In this document: one piece after another, positions 9,821 through 18,035 of the stretch
How the letters are laid out: each line of letters starts with the position of its first letter
Numbering within the stretch: the stretch's first letter is position 1
NCBI RefSeq assembly: GCF_034119845.1
Contig: NZ_CP139420.1
Span: 350,001 to 414,000, forward strand
DNA length: 64,000 nt
Source of the DNA: Flavobacterium sp. NG2
GTDB taxonomy: Bacteria > Bacteroidota > Bacteroidia > Flavobacteriales > Flavobacteriaceae
Reading direction: 5' to 3'
Notes under the pieces: model-generated
Seen by the model: the letters and a program-made list of their open reading frames with translations, nothing else
What the model was told of the DNA's origin: nothing
Database searches by the model: none
Translations under genes and position numbers: made by a program

Positions 9821-10026
9821 AGCCCTCGGATGTTACGGATTTAACTGATCTCACACGGATAAGCTATGATGTTTTCCGATAATCGACTTAAAAAATATCT
9901 GCGAAAATCTGCCAAATCTGCGTGAAAAAGTTAGCACGCAGATTCGGCAGATTTATGCAGATTAAATTTAGATTTCAACAAAAAAAATTCTGTGACCATC
10001 TGTTAAATCCGTAACATCCGAGGGCT
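9821..10026. repeat. Nested inverted repeat in spacer
   Basis: The outer arms at 9821-9844 and 10003-10026 are perfect 24-base inverted repeats (beginning AGCCCTCGGATG). Inside, 9905-9924 and 9935-9954 form a second 20-base inverted repeat with one mismatch and a 10-base loop. The units CGGATTTAAC and AATCTGC belong to the degenerate CAGATT/GGATT repeats seen in other spacers here. The RNA could fold into one long stem downstream of the aminopeptidase gene. Confidence 0.85.
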
Positions 10027-10059
10027 ATATCATTTCTTCTTGATAGTTTGTTTTTGGAC

Positions 10060-10120
10060 GCATTCCACCGCGGCGGGACGGCTATACGCTATATCTTTTA
10101 TCACTTTCGCGAAATCGTTA
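10060..10120 (-). repeat. Dispersed hairpin repeat, degenerate copy B
   Basis: Contains CGCTATATCTTTT, the reverse complement of the AAAAGATATAGCG frame found in the copies at 12171 and 51669, next to a GC-rich CCACCGCGGCGGGA patch. The other half of the element is not recognisable. Confidence 0.4.
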
Positions 10121-10190
10121 CTCCTGAAATTTGGTGCATTTTTTGTAACTTTAGCTTTCAAAAAAAAGAATCATAAAATACAACCATAAG

Positions 10191-10991
10191 ATGACAGCAC
10201 ACGAAATAGATTACCAAATATTTGGAGAAGAAATGCAATATGTCGAAATCGAACTCGACCCACAAGAAATCGTCATTGCCGAGGCAGGAAGCTTCATGAT
10301 GATGGACAACAACATCCAGATGCAAACCATTTTTGGCGACGGATCCGACCAGCAATCAGGGATTTTTGGTAAATTATTGTCCGCTGGAAAGCGTGTCTTA
10401 ACAGGCGAAAGTCTGTTTATGACTGCCTTTATCAACCAAAATTTCGGCAAAGCCAAAGTGTCTTTTGCTTCACCATATCCAGGTAAAATCCTCCCGATTG
10501 ATTTAACGCAATTTGGCGGGAAATTCATTTGTCAAAAAAGTTCGTTTTTATGTGCTGCCAAAGGTGTTGCCGTAGGAATTGAATTTTCAAAGAAACTCGG
10601 TCGCGGCCTTTTTGGTGGTGAAGGTTTCATCATGCAAAAAATTGAAGGCGATGGAATGGCATTTGTACATTCTGGAGGAACCATGGCCAAAAAAGAGTTA
10701 GGGCCAGGCGAAATCCTAAAAGTGGATACGGGTTGCATCATCGGTTTTACCCAAGATGTGGATTACGATATTGAATTCATTGGAGGGATTCGAAACTCGG
10801 TTTTTGGAGGTGAAGGTTTGTTTTACGCCACCCTTCGTGGTCCCGGAACGGTATATATACAATCACTCCCTTTCAGCCGACTAGCCGATAGAATCATCGC
10901 CTCTGCTCCAAAAGCTGGTGGAGAAAGCCGAGGCGAAGGTAGTTTACTTGGCGGATTAGGAAATTTATTGGATGGGGATAATCGGTTTTAA
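10191..10991 (+). CDS. TIGR00266 / AIM24 family protein
   Basis: 266 residues. Family features are the start IFGEEMQYVEIELDPQE, GSFMMMD, a glycine-rich central region (GRGLFGGEGFIMQKIEGDG), FVHSGG and a C-terminal FGGEGLFYATLRGPG. The fold is a beta-helical triplicated barrel related to mitochondrial AIM24. Bacterial members have no established biochemical role. There is no signal peptide. The gene ends 4 bp from the convergent AbiH-type gene. Confidence 0.85.
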   Translation: MTAHEIDYQIFGEEMQYVEIELDPQEIVIAEAGSFMMMDNNIQMQTIFGDGSDQQSGIFGKLLSAGKRVLTGESLFMTAFINQNFGKAKVSFASPYPGKILPIDLTQFGGKFICQKSSFLCAAKGVAVGIEFSKKLGRGLFGGEGFIMQKIEGDGMAFVHSGGTMAKKELGPGEILKVDTGCIIGFTQDVDYDIEFIGGIRNSVFGGEGLFYATLRGPGTVYIQSLPFSRLADRIIASAPKAGGESRGEGSLLGGLGNLLDGDNRF

Positions 10992-10995
10992 AATT

Positions 10996-12048
10996 TTACA
11001 TTTTCTTTGACATAGGAAAGGGCACAATCTTTTTCCTCATGAGTCCCTTGTTTTCAAAATGACGAGATATTTCCATAGTTTTTTCGATAAAATCGTTAGT
11101 TCCATCTTCTCTTTGATAGTAGAAAATTTTTATGGAAATACATCTTTCGTTTTCAAAAATTTCTTTTAACATTGTCCTATCTGACAATCCACATGAATGA
11201 CCAAAAATATATACTTGAAAATCATCTGAGTCCAAAAACCTTATTAAATTATGATAATTTTGAGTATTGAAATACCCAAAAGACTTTATGTGCCTAAAAA
11301 GAATATTATTTTTTTCTTCTTCGAAGTTTTTATAATGAATATTAAACTCATCCCCAAAACCAAAAATTAGCGGATTATAACTATTGTTTAATTCTCCATG
11401 AATATAATTCAAGTTTGTAGTAATTCTTCGAGAACATTTTTGGAAATAACTATCCAATGTATTTGTGTAATTAAAATTTAAAAAAAGTAATTCTTTTGGT
11501 TCAACATCTGTTTCCATTTTCTTTAATACTACATCCTCTTTTTTAATAAGACCACAAAATTGATTCTGGTACTCTGATTTAGTAATAAAGCTTTTTTCAG
11601 TTTCTACTTTCTTTAAATATTTTTCTAATAATGCTCTTAAATAATCAAACTCATCATTTAAATCATTTACTCTTTTATACTCAAATTCGCCATTTCCATA
11701 TCTTAATTCTAATAGACTATCAAAATATTCACTTTCAATATCTACCCAATTAATTTTATCAAATTTATTTTGTAATCTTTTCAAAAATAGACTTTTATAA
11801 CTCATCCGAACATAATCAGCATATCTTTTAAGCCAATTATTGACTTCAATAATTGAATTAAGATTAGGTTTTTCTTTGAACGGATAAGAATTATTAGATT
11901 TAATAGAGATTAATTTATCCTCATAAACTCTATCGGTTAAAAATATATTGACTTTTTCTACAATATAATCATCAATGAAATCTTTATACGAAGTAGGCAA
12001 TCCATGCGCTAAATCAAATCCGTTTCCAATAATTACCAGTCTGTTCAT
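10996..12048 (-). CDS. AbiH family abortive-infection protein
   Basis: 350 residues from the chosen start. AbiH-family motifs are visible: N-terminal LVIIGNGFDLAHGLPTSY, central FLNFNYTNTLDSYF, YIHGELN, FGFGDE, and C-terminal IFGHSCGLSDRTML. AbiH was first found in Lactococcus plasmids as an abortive-infection gene against phage; its mechanism is unknown. A longer in-frame start at 12069 is rejected because it would lie inside the TATATTTG promoter box (12074-12067). It is convergent with the AIM24 gene and has no partner gene, so it is a stand-alone defence gene, probably acquired. Confidence 0.85.
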   Translation of the reverse strand: MNRLVIIGNGFDLAHGLPTSYKDFIDDYIVEKVNIFLTDRVYEDKLISIKSNNSYPFKEKPNLNSIIEVNNWLKRYADYVRMSYKSLFLKRLQNKFDKINWVDIESEYFDSLLELRYGNGEFEYKRVNDLNDEFDYLRALLEKYLKKVETEKSFITKSEYQNQFCGLIKKEDVVLKKMETDVEPKELLFLNFNYTNTLDSYFQKCSRRITTNLNYIHGELNNSYNPLIFGFGDEFNIHYKNFEEEKNNILFRHIKSFGYFNTQNYHNLIRFLDSDDFQVYIFGHSCGLSDRTMLKEIFENERCISIKIFYYQREDGTNDFIEKTMEISRHFENKGLMRKKIVPFPMSKKM

Positions 12049-12066
12049 CTGTAAAAATCCTTTTCT

Positions 12067-12074
12067 CAAATATA
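12067..12074 (-). promoter_or_regulatory. -7 promoter element of the AbiH-type gene
   Basis: TATATTTG on the minus strand is a perfect TAnnTTTG match, giving a leader of about 14 bases before the ATG at 12048. No TTG is found at the usual distance. The box decides the start codon choice. Confidence 0.45.
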
Positions 12075-12170
12075 CTGACTTTTAGTACAAATAGGAATTA
12101 CAATAAGTATGTAAATGAAATTTTTATCAACAAGTTGGAAAACTGAAATAGGAGAAATAAACGAAATTCG

Positions 12171-12246
12171 TAGCCCCGATTGCAGCGGCATCCTTTTATG
12201 TTTTTTTTCAAAACATAAAAGATATAGCGGAAAGCGGGAGGAATCG
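12171..12246 (+). repeat. Dispersed hairpin repeat, copy C
   Basis: The frame AGCCCCGATTGCAGCGGCAT precedes a perfect 11-base stem (12194-12204 with 12210-12220, TTTTATGTTTT) and is followed by GATATAGCGGAAAGCGGGAG. The flanks are nearly the same as at 51669-51747, but the stem sequence differs and its pairing is kept. Confidence 0.75.
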
Positions 12247-12291
12247 TGAATAATACTAAAATCGTATGCTCCTAAAAAAATAAAAAAATCC

Positions 12292-12299
12292 TATTTTTG
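12292..12299 (+). promoter_or_regulatory. Possible -7 element of the alpha/beta hydrolase gene
   Basis: TATTTTTG is a perfect TAnnTTTG match. No TTG lies 17-23 bases upstream. If used, the leader RNA would contain the tandem repeats and palindrome at 12304-12395. Confidence 0.35.
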
Positions 12300-12303
12300 C
12301 GTA

Positions 12304-12395
12304 TGTACGGGCAAATACGGACAAATACGGCAAGTACGGGCAAGTACGGACAAGTCGCGACTTGTCCCTACGGCCCTACGGCCCTACGGCCCTAC
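12304..12395. repeat. Tandem TACGG repeats around a 20-bp perfect palindrome
   Basis: Five imperfect 10-base units of the type TACGGGCAAA/TACGGACAAG are followed by a perfect palindrome, GGACAAGTCGCGACTTGTCC (12348-12367), then four 8-base units of CCCTACGG. The downstream units are roughly the inverse of the upstream ones. The array ends 17 bp before the alpha/beta hydrolase ATG. Confidence 0.85.
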
Positions 12396-12411
12396 CAATT
12401 ATCATAATACA

Positions 12412-13200
12412 ATGCTTTTGAAAAACATTCTACATAAAAATACCAATATTGCTTTTTCGGATTCTGGAAAAGGCACGGCTATCGTTTTGCTTCATGGCTT
12501 TTTAGAAAATCAAAAAATGTGGGACGCATTTGTACCTGAATTTTCCAAAAAACACCGTGTGATTACTATTGATTTACTAGGGCATGGTGAAACGGAATGT
12601 ATGGGCTATGTACACTCGATGGAGAACAATGCTGAGGCGGTGCATGCGGTGCTGACGCATTTACGCATTCGTAAGGCTATTTTTGCGGGGCATTCTATGG
12701 GCGGTTATGTGGCTTTGGCTTTTGCCGAATTGTTTCCTGAGATGATGAAGGGATTGGTGTTGCTCAACTCCACATCCAGAGCTGATAGCGAGGAACGAAA
12801 ATTGAATCGGGACCGCGCCATCAAAGCGGTAAAACAAAGTTATGTGAACTTCATCCGAATGTCGATTGCTAATTTGTTTAGCGAAGATAACAGAGAACGC
12901 CTTGACACTGAAATTGAAAACGTCAAAAAAGAAGCTTTGAAAACGCCTCTACAAGGAATTGTGGCCTCACTCGAAGGCATGAAAATACGCATTGACCGAG
13001 AGGTGCTTTTACATTTAACGCCTTATCCTAAAATGTTGATTTTGGGCGAAAAAGATCCTGTTTTAAACTACAACGAATCGCTAGAACAAATCGAGGATAC
13101 AGATGTAAAATTAGTCAGTTTTCCTGATGGACATATGAGTCATATTGAAAATCAGGATGAGTTGATTGCAGTTTTGTTGGGGTTCTTTAAGACTGTTTAG
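12412..13200 (+). CDS. Alpha/beta hydrolase
   Basis: 262 residues. The canonical fold features are the oxyanion HGFLEN segment, nucleophile Ser95 in GHSMGGY, Asp215 in LGEKDPVL and a C-terminal His (241 or 244, in GHMSHIE). It resembles the MenH/pimeloyl-esterase-like carboxylesterase group, but the substrate is not predictable. No signal peptide. It stands alone, with repeat-filled spacers on both sides. Confidence 0.88.
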   Translation: MLLKNILHKNTNIAFSDSGKGTAIVLLHGFLENQKMWDAFVPEFSKKHRVITIDLLGHGETECMGYVHSMENNAEAVHAVLTHLRIRKAIFAGHSMGGYVALAFAELFPEMMKGLVLLNSTSRADSEERKLNRDRAIKAVKQSYVNFIRMSIANLFSEDNRERLDTEIENVKKEALKTPLQGIVASLEGMKIRIDREVLLHLTPYPKMLILGEKDPVLNYNESLEQIEDTDVKLVSFPDGHMSHIENQDELIAVLLGFFKTV

Positions 13201-13597
13201 AATTTCATATTTTTTTTGGAACGCAGATTGGAGAAATTAAAAAAATTAAAGAAATCTTCTTTGTGTGCTTTGCGAAGACTTTGCTCTCTTTGCGGTTAAA
13301 TGGGACACGGATTAAACGGATTTAACTGACTCTCTTTGTGTTTGGATTGTCTATAGCCGCTGATTGTAACGGATTCGATTGTGCTCTTGCGAATTGGGTC
13401 TGTACTTCAATTAATGATTTTGCCTTTGCAACTTAGCGCCTTTGCGGTTAAAACAGGAACACAGATTCGAGAAATTAAAGAAATTTAGAAAATTTTCTCT
13501 ATGAACTCTACGAAACCTTTGTTCTCTTTGCTCTCTTTGCAGTTAAAAAACTTAGTGCCCCTTGTGCCTTCTTTGTGCCCTTTGTGTTTAAATCATT
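13201..13597. repeat. Spacer filled with degenerate CTTTG/CAGATT repeats
   Basis: No gene is supported. The 397 bp consists of decayed short units such as GCAGATTNGAGAAATTAAA (two copies), CTTTGCGGTTAAA (two copies), CACGGATTAAACGGATT and CTTTGTGCCCTTTGTG. The 20-base string CTTTGTGCCCTTTGTGTTTA at 13571-13590 recurs exactly at 63781-63800. Both copies lie just after the stop codon of a leftward gene. Confidence 0.7.
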
Positions 13598-16360
13598 CTA
13601 AACTTTCTCGTTAAAAAGAACCGTCTCATCCAAAATTTCACCCAATAACAACACAATTTGCCCCAAGAAATCATCCATTACATTGTTGTCAATTGTATAA
13701 TTGACTTCTTTTCCTTCTTTGAAATTAAAAGGCAAAAAGCCTGATTTTAAGTTTTTGAACGAAATAATTCCTGCTTCGATGGGTTTGTCTCCTGCTTCTT
13801 TTTCATACATATAGGCGTAGGCTAAAACCTGAATAATTTTGTCGTATTTGATATCGTCAATTAACCCTTTCCATGATTTTAGCGTCACACTTGATTTTTC
13901 GACTTTACCTGTTTTGTAATCAATAATTCGAATGGTTCCGTTGCGTTCTTCGATTCTATCGACATTTCCTTTAATAAGTACTGGGAATGGTAACAATGGA
14001 TGTGTTAATTCACGTTGAAAGGTAGTTTCGAGTGCGATAATCTTAATGGCATCTCCTGATTTGATTGTCTCTAATTCAACTTTCAAGAAATTAGACACAT
14101 TTCGTTTAGCCACTTCAAAAGCCAAGAGGTTGCGCCCTTTTTTGATTTCACCTTCTTTGTAAACCAGCTTGAATTGTTTTAAAACTTCGGCTTCCAAAAG
14201 CTTGAAGCATTCTAAAATATCATTTTCAGATAAAAACTTCCCAATAAAAGGAGTGTACAAAGCCTCTAAGGTTTCGTGAATAATTGTCCCCAAGGTATTC
14301 AACGCAATATTTTCTTCCACTTCTTCCACTTCACTAACACGTAAAATCTTTTGGAAATAAAACTGCATCGGATTCCGAATATAACTCGTCAATGCCGAAG
14401 GTGAAAATCCTTTTTCAGCAATTTCTTTTAGGCGCTCCATTACTAATGGTGATTTTTCGACAGCCATTGGTCTATATGCGGTTTCAGGAACTACCGCATT
14501 GTATATTTCATGTGACAGTGTATGATTGGGTTGTTTTTCAACCTCTAGTTGCGTAATAAATCGGCTTTTCTCACCTGCGTCGAGTCCGTCACTTTCTGTG
14601 TTATACAGTAGAAAAATATTTTTAGCGCGTTGCAACAAATGATAAAAATGATAGGTGTAAATAGCGTCTTTCTCTTTGAAAGTAGGCAAACCTAATTCAC
14701 GTTTCACATCATAGGGAATAAACGAATTTTGGGATTTCCCTGCAGGGAATTTCCCTTCATTCATCGAAGTAATAATTACGGTGTCAAAATCCAAAACCCT
14801 ACTCTCTAGCACTCCCATAATTTGCAAACCATTCAATGGCTCTCCTTCAAAAGAAACCTCAGCCAAATCAATTACTTGTTTGTAAATAGCGTGAAGCGTA
14901 TCTATTTTATCAATTTCGGGATGTTGAGTATAATAATTTATTAGTTTATTGATGACTTTAAAAATCGCATAAACGAATGACTTCGTGATTTTTTCTTCTT
15001 CGTTATCGTTACTAAGATTATTCTTGATAGCTAATAACAATTCCGAAACTGTTTCCAATACCGCGATTGAACCTGATTCCCATTTTTTAAACAACAACAA
15101 AAACAAATCTGTTGGTGCTGTATTAAGTTCGGTTAGTTTTTGATAGGTGATAAAGGTATAATTGTTCTCGTTGATGATTTTAACTAGCTTAGACGTTTTT
15201 GCATATGGCTCTACCAAAGGATGTGTCAAGATATCCAAAACATCTTTATAATAGAACACATAATTCTTTGCATTACGTGACAACGCATTAGTGTGCATTT
15301 TAAAAAGCTTCGCAATCAGGATTTGAGCAGGATTGTTTTTACTAGAATAGCCCATGGTAATATTCAAGGCACCAACACTAGCGGGTAAAGCATACAAAAG
15401 TGGAATCAAAACATTCTCTTCCCCTAGAACCACAGCAACTTTGTCAAGTGAAGCCGTTGGATTTTGTTCGATAATATTTTCAATAATACTTCCTGCAATT
15501 TTAGCCTGACCAATAGTCTTGGGTGTACCAATAACCTGAATGTTTTTGGACTGTGAAAACTCATCAACAATCCACTCAAAATGATTGCTTTTATAATGTT
15601 TCCAACTACTCTTAAAACGTCTTAAAAACAAACCTGCGTCATGATACGGGTCGTTCAAAAAGGTTTGATCCGCATCCCAAAGAATTTCGGCTTGATCAAC
15701 TGCTATAAGATGCTGAATGATTTTTTCTTCGGAAGCATTCAAAGCATTGAAGCCTGCAAATAGGTAATAACTCCCTTTTATTTCCTTAGAAAAGCTAGTC
15801 ACATTACCCACAGCCTCACGATAGATGAGCCCTTGATAACCTACTTTTTTTTGCAATAAATGAGCATATAATGATTGGTAATATTTAGGAAGTAATTTCC
15901 AGAAATCAATATACTTTTCTAATAGGGGCGTTTTATCTTCTACTTCAATTCCCCATTTTTTGATGTCCTCAATGTCTTTTAGATAAGACAACACATGAGT
16001 AGGATCTAATAAATAACGATCAATTTCATTAAAGTCTTGTAAAAGAGTTTTTGCCCAATTGGCAAAGAGTTCAAAAGACTGTTGATGTGCTTTATCGGTA
16101 ATTGATAAATAAACTTGGTAGAATTCAAACAGTAGTTCAATAGGGTCTATAGCCCTAATTTTGGCTATATTTTGAACAAAATCCTCAATGCTAATTATTT
16201 CGGGAGCGAGAATGTTTGTTTTTACTTGTTTTTTTAAGGCTTCTATTAAAAATACCTTTGCTCTTTTATTAGGCAAAACAATGACCCTGTTGGACAATTG
16301 TTCACTGTGATTTTCCAATAAATGGCTTGCAATTTTATCTAAAAAAGGAATCGTTGTCAT
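13598..16360 (-). CDS. AddB-like PD-(D/E)XK nuclease/helicase-like protein
   Basis: 920 residues. The N-terminal two thirds look like an inactivated UvrD/AddB-type scaffold (RVIVLPNKRAKVFLIEAL, ESRVLDFDTVIITSMNEGKFP). The C-terminal PD-(D/E)XK nuclease starts at FSPSALTSYIRNPMQFYFQK and contains GTIIHETLE, the GNVDRIEE Asp and the IIDYKTGKVE active site. It is the likely partner of the AddA-like gene at 18036-21794 in double-strand-break end resection. The two are separated by an unrelated OmpA gene. Confidence 0.88.
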   Translation of the reverse strand: MTTIPFLDKIASHLLENHSEQLSNRVIVLPNKRAKVFLIEALKKQVKTNILAPEIISIEDFVQNIAKIRAIDPIELLFEFYQVYLSITDKAHQQSFELFANWAKTLLQDFNEIDRYLLDPTHVLSYLKDIEDIKKWGIEVEDKTPLLEKYIDFWKLLPKYYQSLYAHLLQKKVGYQGLIYREAVGNVTSFSKEIKGSYYLFAGFNALNASEEKIIQHLIAVDQAEILWDADQTFLNDPYHDAGLFLRRFKSSWKHYKSNHFEWIVDEFSQSKNIQVIGTPKTIGQAKIAGSIIENIIEQNPTASLDKVAVVLGEENVLIPLLYALPASVGALNITMGYSSKNNPAQILIAKLFKMHTNALSRNAKNYVFYYKDVLDILTHPLVEPYAKTSKLVKIINENNYTFITYQKLTELNTAPTDLFLLLFKKWESGSIAVLETVSELLLAIKNNLSNDNEEEKITKSFVYAIFKVINKLINYYTQHPEIDKIDTLHAIYKQVIDLAEVSFEGEPLNGLQIMGVLESRVLDFDTVIITSMNEGKFPAGKSQNSFIPYDVKRELGLPTFKEKDAIYTYHFYHLLQRAKNIFLLYNTESDGLDAGEKSRFITQLEVEKQPNHTLSHEIYNAVVPETAYRPMAVEKSPLVMERLKEIAEKGFSPSALTSYIRNPMQFYFQKILRVSEVEEVEENIALNTLGTIIHETLEALYTPFIGKFLSENDILECFKLLEAEVLKQFKLVYKEGEIKKGRNLLAFEVAKRNVSNFLKVELETIKSGDAIKIIALETTFQRELTHPLLPFPVLIKGNVDRIEERNGTIRIIDYKTGKVEKSSVTLKSWKGLIDDIKYDKIIQVLAYAYMYEKEAGDKPIEAGIISFKNLKSGFLPFNFKEGKEVNYTIDNNVMDDFLGQIVLLLGEILDETVLFNEKV

Positions 16361-16374
16361 TTTATAAAAATAAA

Positions 16375-16402
16375 AAAACGCCCCGATAATTCGGGGCGTT
16401 TT
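16375..16402. terminator. Terminator after the OmpA gene
   Basis: Perfect 12-base stem (AAAACGCCCCGA / TCGGGGCGTTTT) with loop TAAT and flanking A/T runs, 21 bp beyond the OmpA stop codon. Confidence 0.85.
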
Positions 16403-16423
16403 ATATTTTATTTTAAAGAAAAA

Positions 16424-17845
16424 TTATTTTACTAAAATAACTTCTGTTCTTCTGTTTTTAGCTTTTCCAGCAGCAGTTTTGTTAGACGCAACTGGCTTAG
16501 ATTCACCGTAACCAACAGCAGTCAAATTAGAACCATTAATCCCTCTTTGAACTAAAGCATCTTTTACAGCATTTGCTCTGTCTTCAGAAAGTTTTTGATT
16601 GAAAGCTTCTGAACCGTCGCTATCAGTATGTCCTTCAATTCTAAATTTAGCATTTGGATATTCTTTGATGATATTTGTAATAGCATCTAATCTTACTGGA
16701 ACATCAGAAGATTTGAATGTCGCTTGTCCTGAGTTAAAGTAAACTGATTTTACTTCAGTATTGATTTTCTCAATTACTTCTTGAGATACTTCTGGACATC
16801 CTTTGTTGCTTTTTGGACCAGCTACTTTTGGACATTCATCATCTTTATCTAAAACACCGTCTCCATCTGTATCAGGCCATGGACATCCACCATTTTCTTT
16901 TACTCCTTTTACTTTAGGACATTTGTCATCCTTATCAGCTACTCCGTCTCCGTCAGCATCTGGACAACCTTTCATTGCTTTTGTACCTGCTTCTTTTGGA
17001 CAAGCATCTTCAGCGTCAGTAATACCATCTCCATCTGAATCTGGACAACCATTTAAAGCTGCAATACCAGCAACATCTGGACAAGCATCATCTTTATCAG
17101 CAATTCCATCTCCATCAGTATCAGGACAACCGTTGAATTGTTTCAAACCTTTTACATCTGGACAAGCATCATATTTATCGTAGATACCATCTCCGTCTGT
17201 ATCTTTACCTCCAAATTTGAAAGTAAGACCTACAGTATGTTGAAAGTGACCTGGTGCATCAGGAGTTCCTGACCCATCAACTCTATCTCCACCTAATAAA
17301 TCAGCACCTTTGTAAGTTGTTGCTAATGACAAACCAACTACATCAGAAAACCAGAAATTAATTCCAGCTCCTAAATTTAAAGTACCATAACTACTATCAC
17401 CTAAGAAAGTATACCCTCCTCCAACACTAAGGTTAGGATCGATAACTTTAGAGTTGATTAAATTCATAAAACTGTATTTAACAGCTCCATCAATTCCATA
17501 ATACATTAAATCACCAGGATTAGAAGTCACATAATTTCCCCCTGTATAAGTTACAAATTTTTCAATTTTATTAACCGAACCTTGAACTCCAAAAGAGAAA
17601 TTATTCCCTACATTTCTAGCAACACTTAAGTATGAGATTGAAGGAAGAATATTCCAGTTATCTTTTACTGCAAATGGTTGAGAAAAATGATTGGCAAAAA
17701 ATCCTTGGTCTCCTCCAGCAGTTACTCTGGTATCAACGGCATTAACCCCAAATGAGATAGCCCATGGGTTGTTACTGTCTTGCGCTTGAGAAGATAATCC
17801 CGACACCATCAATACAGCAACCAAAAGTTTGTTAAGATGTTTCAT
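16424..17845 (-). CDS. OmpA family protein with thrombospondin type-3 repeats
   Basis: 473 residues. A signal peptide (cleaved after SGLSSQA) is followed by an eight-stranded-type outer-membrane barrel (about 21-215), then five calcium-binding TSP3 repeats of the form DTDGDGIxDxxDxCP (about 215-345). The C-terminal OmpA domain has [20 protein letters not shown] and NRRTEV for peptidoglycan binding. It anchors the outer membrane to the wall. It has its own promoter and terminator although it lies between the two Add-like genes. Confidence 0.95.
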   Translation of the reverse strand: MKHLNKLLVAVLMVSGLSSQAQDSNNPWAISFGVNAVDTRVTAGGDQGFFANHFSQPFAVKDNWNILPSISYLSVARNVGNNFSFGVQGSVNKIEKFVTYTGGNYVTSNPGDLMYYGIDGAVKYSFMNLINSKVIDPNLSVGGGYTFLGDSSYGTLNLGAGINFWFSDVVGLSLATTYKGADLLGGDRVDGSGTPDAPGHFQHTVGLTFKFGGKDTDGDGIYDKYDACPDVKGLKQFNGCPDTDGDGIADKDDACPDVAGIAALNGCPDSDGDGITDAEDACPKEAGTKAMKGCPDADGDGVADKDDKCPKVKGVKENGGCPWPDTDGDGVLDKDDECPKVAGPKSNKGCPEVSQEVIEKINTEVKSVYFNSGQATFKSSDVPVRLDAITNIIKEYPNAKFRIEGHTDSDGSEAFNQKLSEDRANAVKDALVQRGINGSNLTAVGYGESKPVASNKTAAGKAKNRRTEVILVK

Positions 17846-17886
17846 ACTTGATTTTATTTTTAATTATTATTTTAATTAATTGCTAA

Positions 17887-17917
17887 CAAAAGTAATGCGT
17901 AATTTTTTAATTACAAA
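17887..17917 (-). promoter_or_regulatory. Promoter of the OmpA gene
   Basis: Reading leftward: TTTG (17917-17914), 19 bases, TACTTTTG (17894-17887). Both boxes match the Bacteroidota vegetative consensus exactly, giving a leader of about 35 bases. Confidence 0.7.
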
Positions 17918-18035
17918 ACAGATTGTTAAAAAACCGATAAAATTCGCCCTCCTAAATGCAATTAAATCAGCCTAGTTTAAAATAGAAACTGTTTTTAGCA
18001 ATATTTAGAACGATTTATTGACAATCATTAAAAAA

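Noticed and set aside
16803..17183. 126-residue open frame on the plus strand
   Set aside because: It is the antisense of the OmpA thrombospondin repeats; its Pro/Ser repeats mirror the DTDGDG codons.
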